DNA of 22,379 bases, taken from positions 1 through 22,379 of the forward strand of contig JBBDSJ010000107.1 of assembly GCA_040905025.1 (NCBI GenBank), written 5' to 3'. Each line of letters begins with the position of its first letter. The first letter of the stretch is position 1. The notes below the pieces were generated by a model that was given only the letters and a program-made list of their open reading frames with translations, was not told the DNA's origin and ran no database searches. Positions 21,964-22,379 of the stretch are shown piece after piece. The stretch is from JBBDSJ01 sp040905025 (GTDB taxonomy: Bacteria > Pseudomonadota > Gammaproteobacteria > Methylohalomonadales > Methylohalomonadaceae). Both the position numbers and the translations under genes were made by a program.

Positions 21964-22347
21964 TTACCCGGCCGAATTAACATAACGCTGGATGGCGTCG
22001 GCAATCGCCTGCATCGGCATCGGTTTGGACATGAATTCCAGTGCGCCAAGTTCCTGCGCAGCCAGTCGATCCTGCGAATAATCCTTGGAGCTTATCATGA
22101 TAACAGAAGTATTTTGATGCAGCGGCATTTCGCGCAATTCACGCAGGAAAGTCAGGCCATCCTTGTCCGGCATGATGATATTCAGGAACAACAGGGCCGG
22201 CTGTTCGGTCTCCAGATAGGCGAGTGACTGCGTTGCCGAGTTGAATGTTTTTAATTCAATTCCCAGCTCGGCGCTGCTGCGCTCAAAAAGTGATTTAACT
22301 GACGGGCTGTTATCAACCACTACGACCGTCGGTCTGGACTTGTCCAT
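21964..22347 (-). CDS. Stand-alone receiver protein with Asn at the phosphorylation site
   Basis: The product (127 residues from the ATG at 22347) is a single CheY-like receiver domain with no output domain. The fold is clear: TVVVVDNSPSVKSLFE opening, LLFLNIIMPDKDGLTFLREL core, VIMISSKD, and MSKPMP with the conserved Lys108. The usual phosphoacceptor Asp is Asn56 (codon AAT, 22180-22182 on the plus strand), and the second acidic-pair residue is Asn13 instead of Asp or Glu. It therefore probably cannot be phosphorylated in the normal way and may act as a constitutive or protein-binding module. A TTG at 22353 has better spacing from GGAG and would add two residues. It is followed by the MBL gene after 42 bp. 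Confidence 0.85.
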   Translation of the reverse strand: MDKSRPTVVVVDNSPSVKSLFERSSAELGIELKTFNSATQSLAYLETEQPALLFLNIIMPDKDGLTFLRELREMPLHQNTSVIMISSKDYSQDRLAAQELGALEFMSKPMPMQAIADAIQRYVNSAG

Positions 22348-22379
22348 TATCAATCGCGCTCCATGTGTGGCACTCCGTC

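Overview
The window comes from a gammaproteobacterial chromosome of moderate GC content. The evidence is a set of housekeeping genes in arrangements I know from Pseudomonas and related non-enteric Gammaproteobacteria: bioA-rsmE, argH divergent from an algZ-algR pair, mutY-yggX, cysQ beside a yrfG-type nucleotidase, and thiS-thiG-trmB. No integrase, transposase, phage gene or CRISPR array is visible. Two runs of exactly 100 N (2219-2318 and 15791-15890) look like scaffold gaps of unknown true size; the first splits a protein kinase gene and the second splits a tandem repeat array.

Layout. 1-192: an inverted pair of GC-rich palindromic repeats. 193-1068 (-): DMT/EamA permease. 1169-1669 (+): exported DUF4124-like protein with an extended -10 promoter. 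1670-1981: repeat-rich spacer with a third copy of the GC-rich palindrome and three 39-bp tandem repeats, ending at the kinase stop codon. 1982-3260 (-): membrane Ser/Thr kinase, interrupted by a gap. 3462-3935 (-): TerB-like protein. 4013-7506 (+): bioA, rsmE, gshA. 7511-9288 (-): AlgR/AlgZ-like two-component pair. 9395-15513 (+): argH, asmA-like, exported SRPBCC protein, mutY, yggX. 15514-16070: a promoter, 104-bp tandem repeats that begin like tRNA-Phe, then the intact tRNA-Phe. 16269-17360 (+): membrane GGDEF diguanylate cyclase. 17374-18210 (-): cysQ. 18267-18959 (+): HAD nucleotidase. 18913-20729 (-): thiS-thiG-trmB. 20730-21000: a dense cluster of stem-loops. 21001-22347 (-): receiver-only protein and MBL-fold hydrolase.

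The genes cover cofactor and redox metabolism (biotin, thiamine thiazole, glutathione, PAP removal), arginine synthesis, oxidative damage control (MutY, YggX, glutathione), RNA methylation (RsmE, TrmB), envelope maintenance (AsmA, SRPBCC) and signalling (Ser/Thr kinase, LytTR two-component pair, diguanylate cyclase, receiver protein).

The most unusual items are not classic genes. First, identical 104-bp units sit in the probable transcribed leader of tRNA-Phe; each begins with a broken copy of the tRNA 5' half. Second, the thiS/MBL spacer is packed with perfect or near-perfect palindromes. Third, the last gene encodes a receiver domain whose phosphoacceptor Asp is Asn. I see no complete undescribed multi-gene system; the tRNA-linked array is the best lead.
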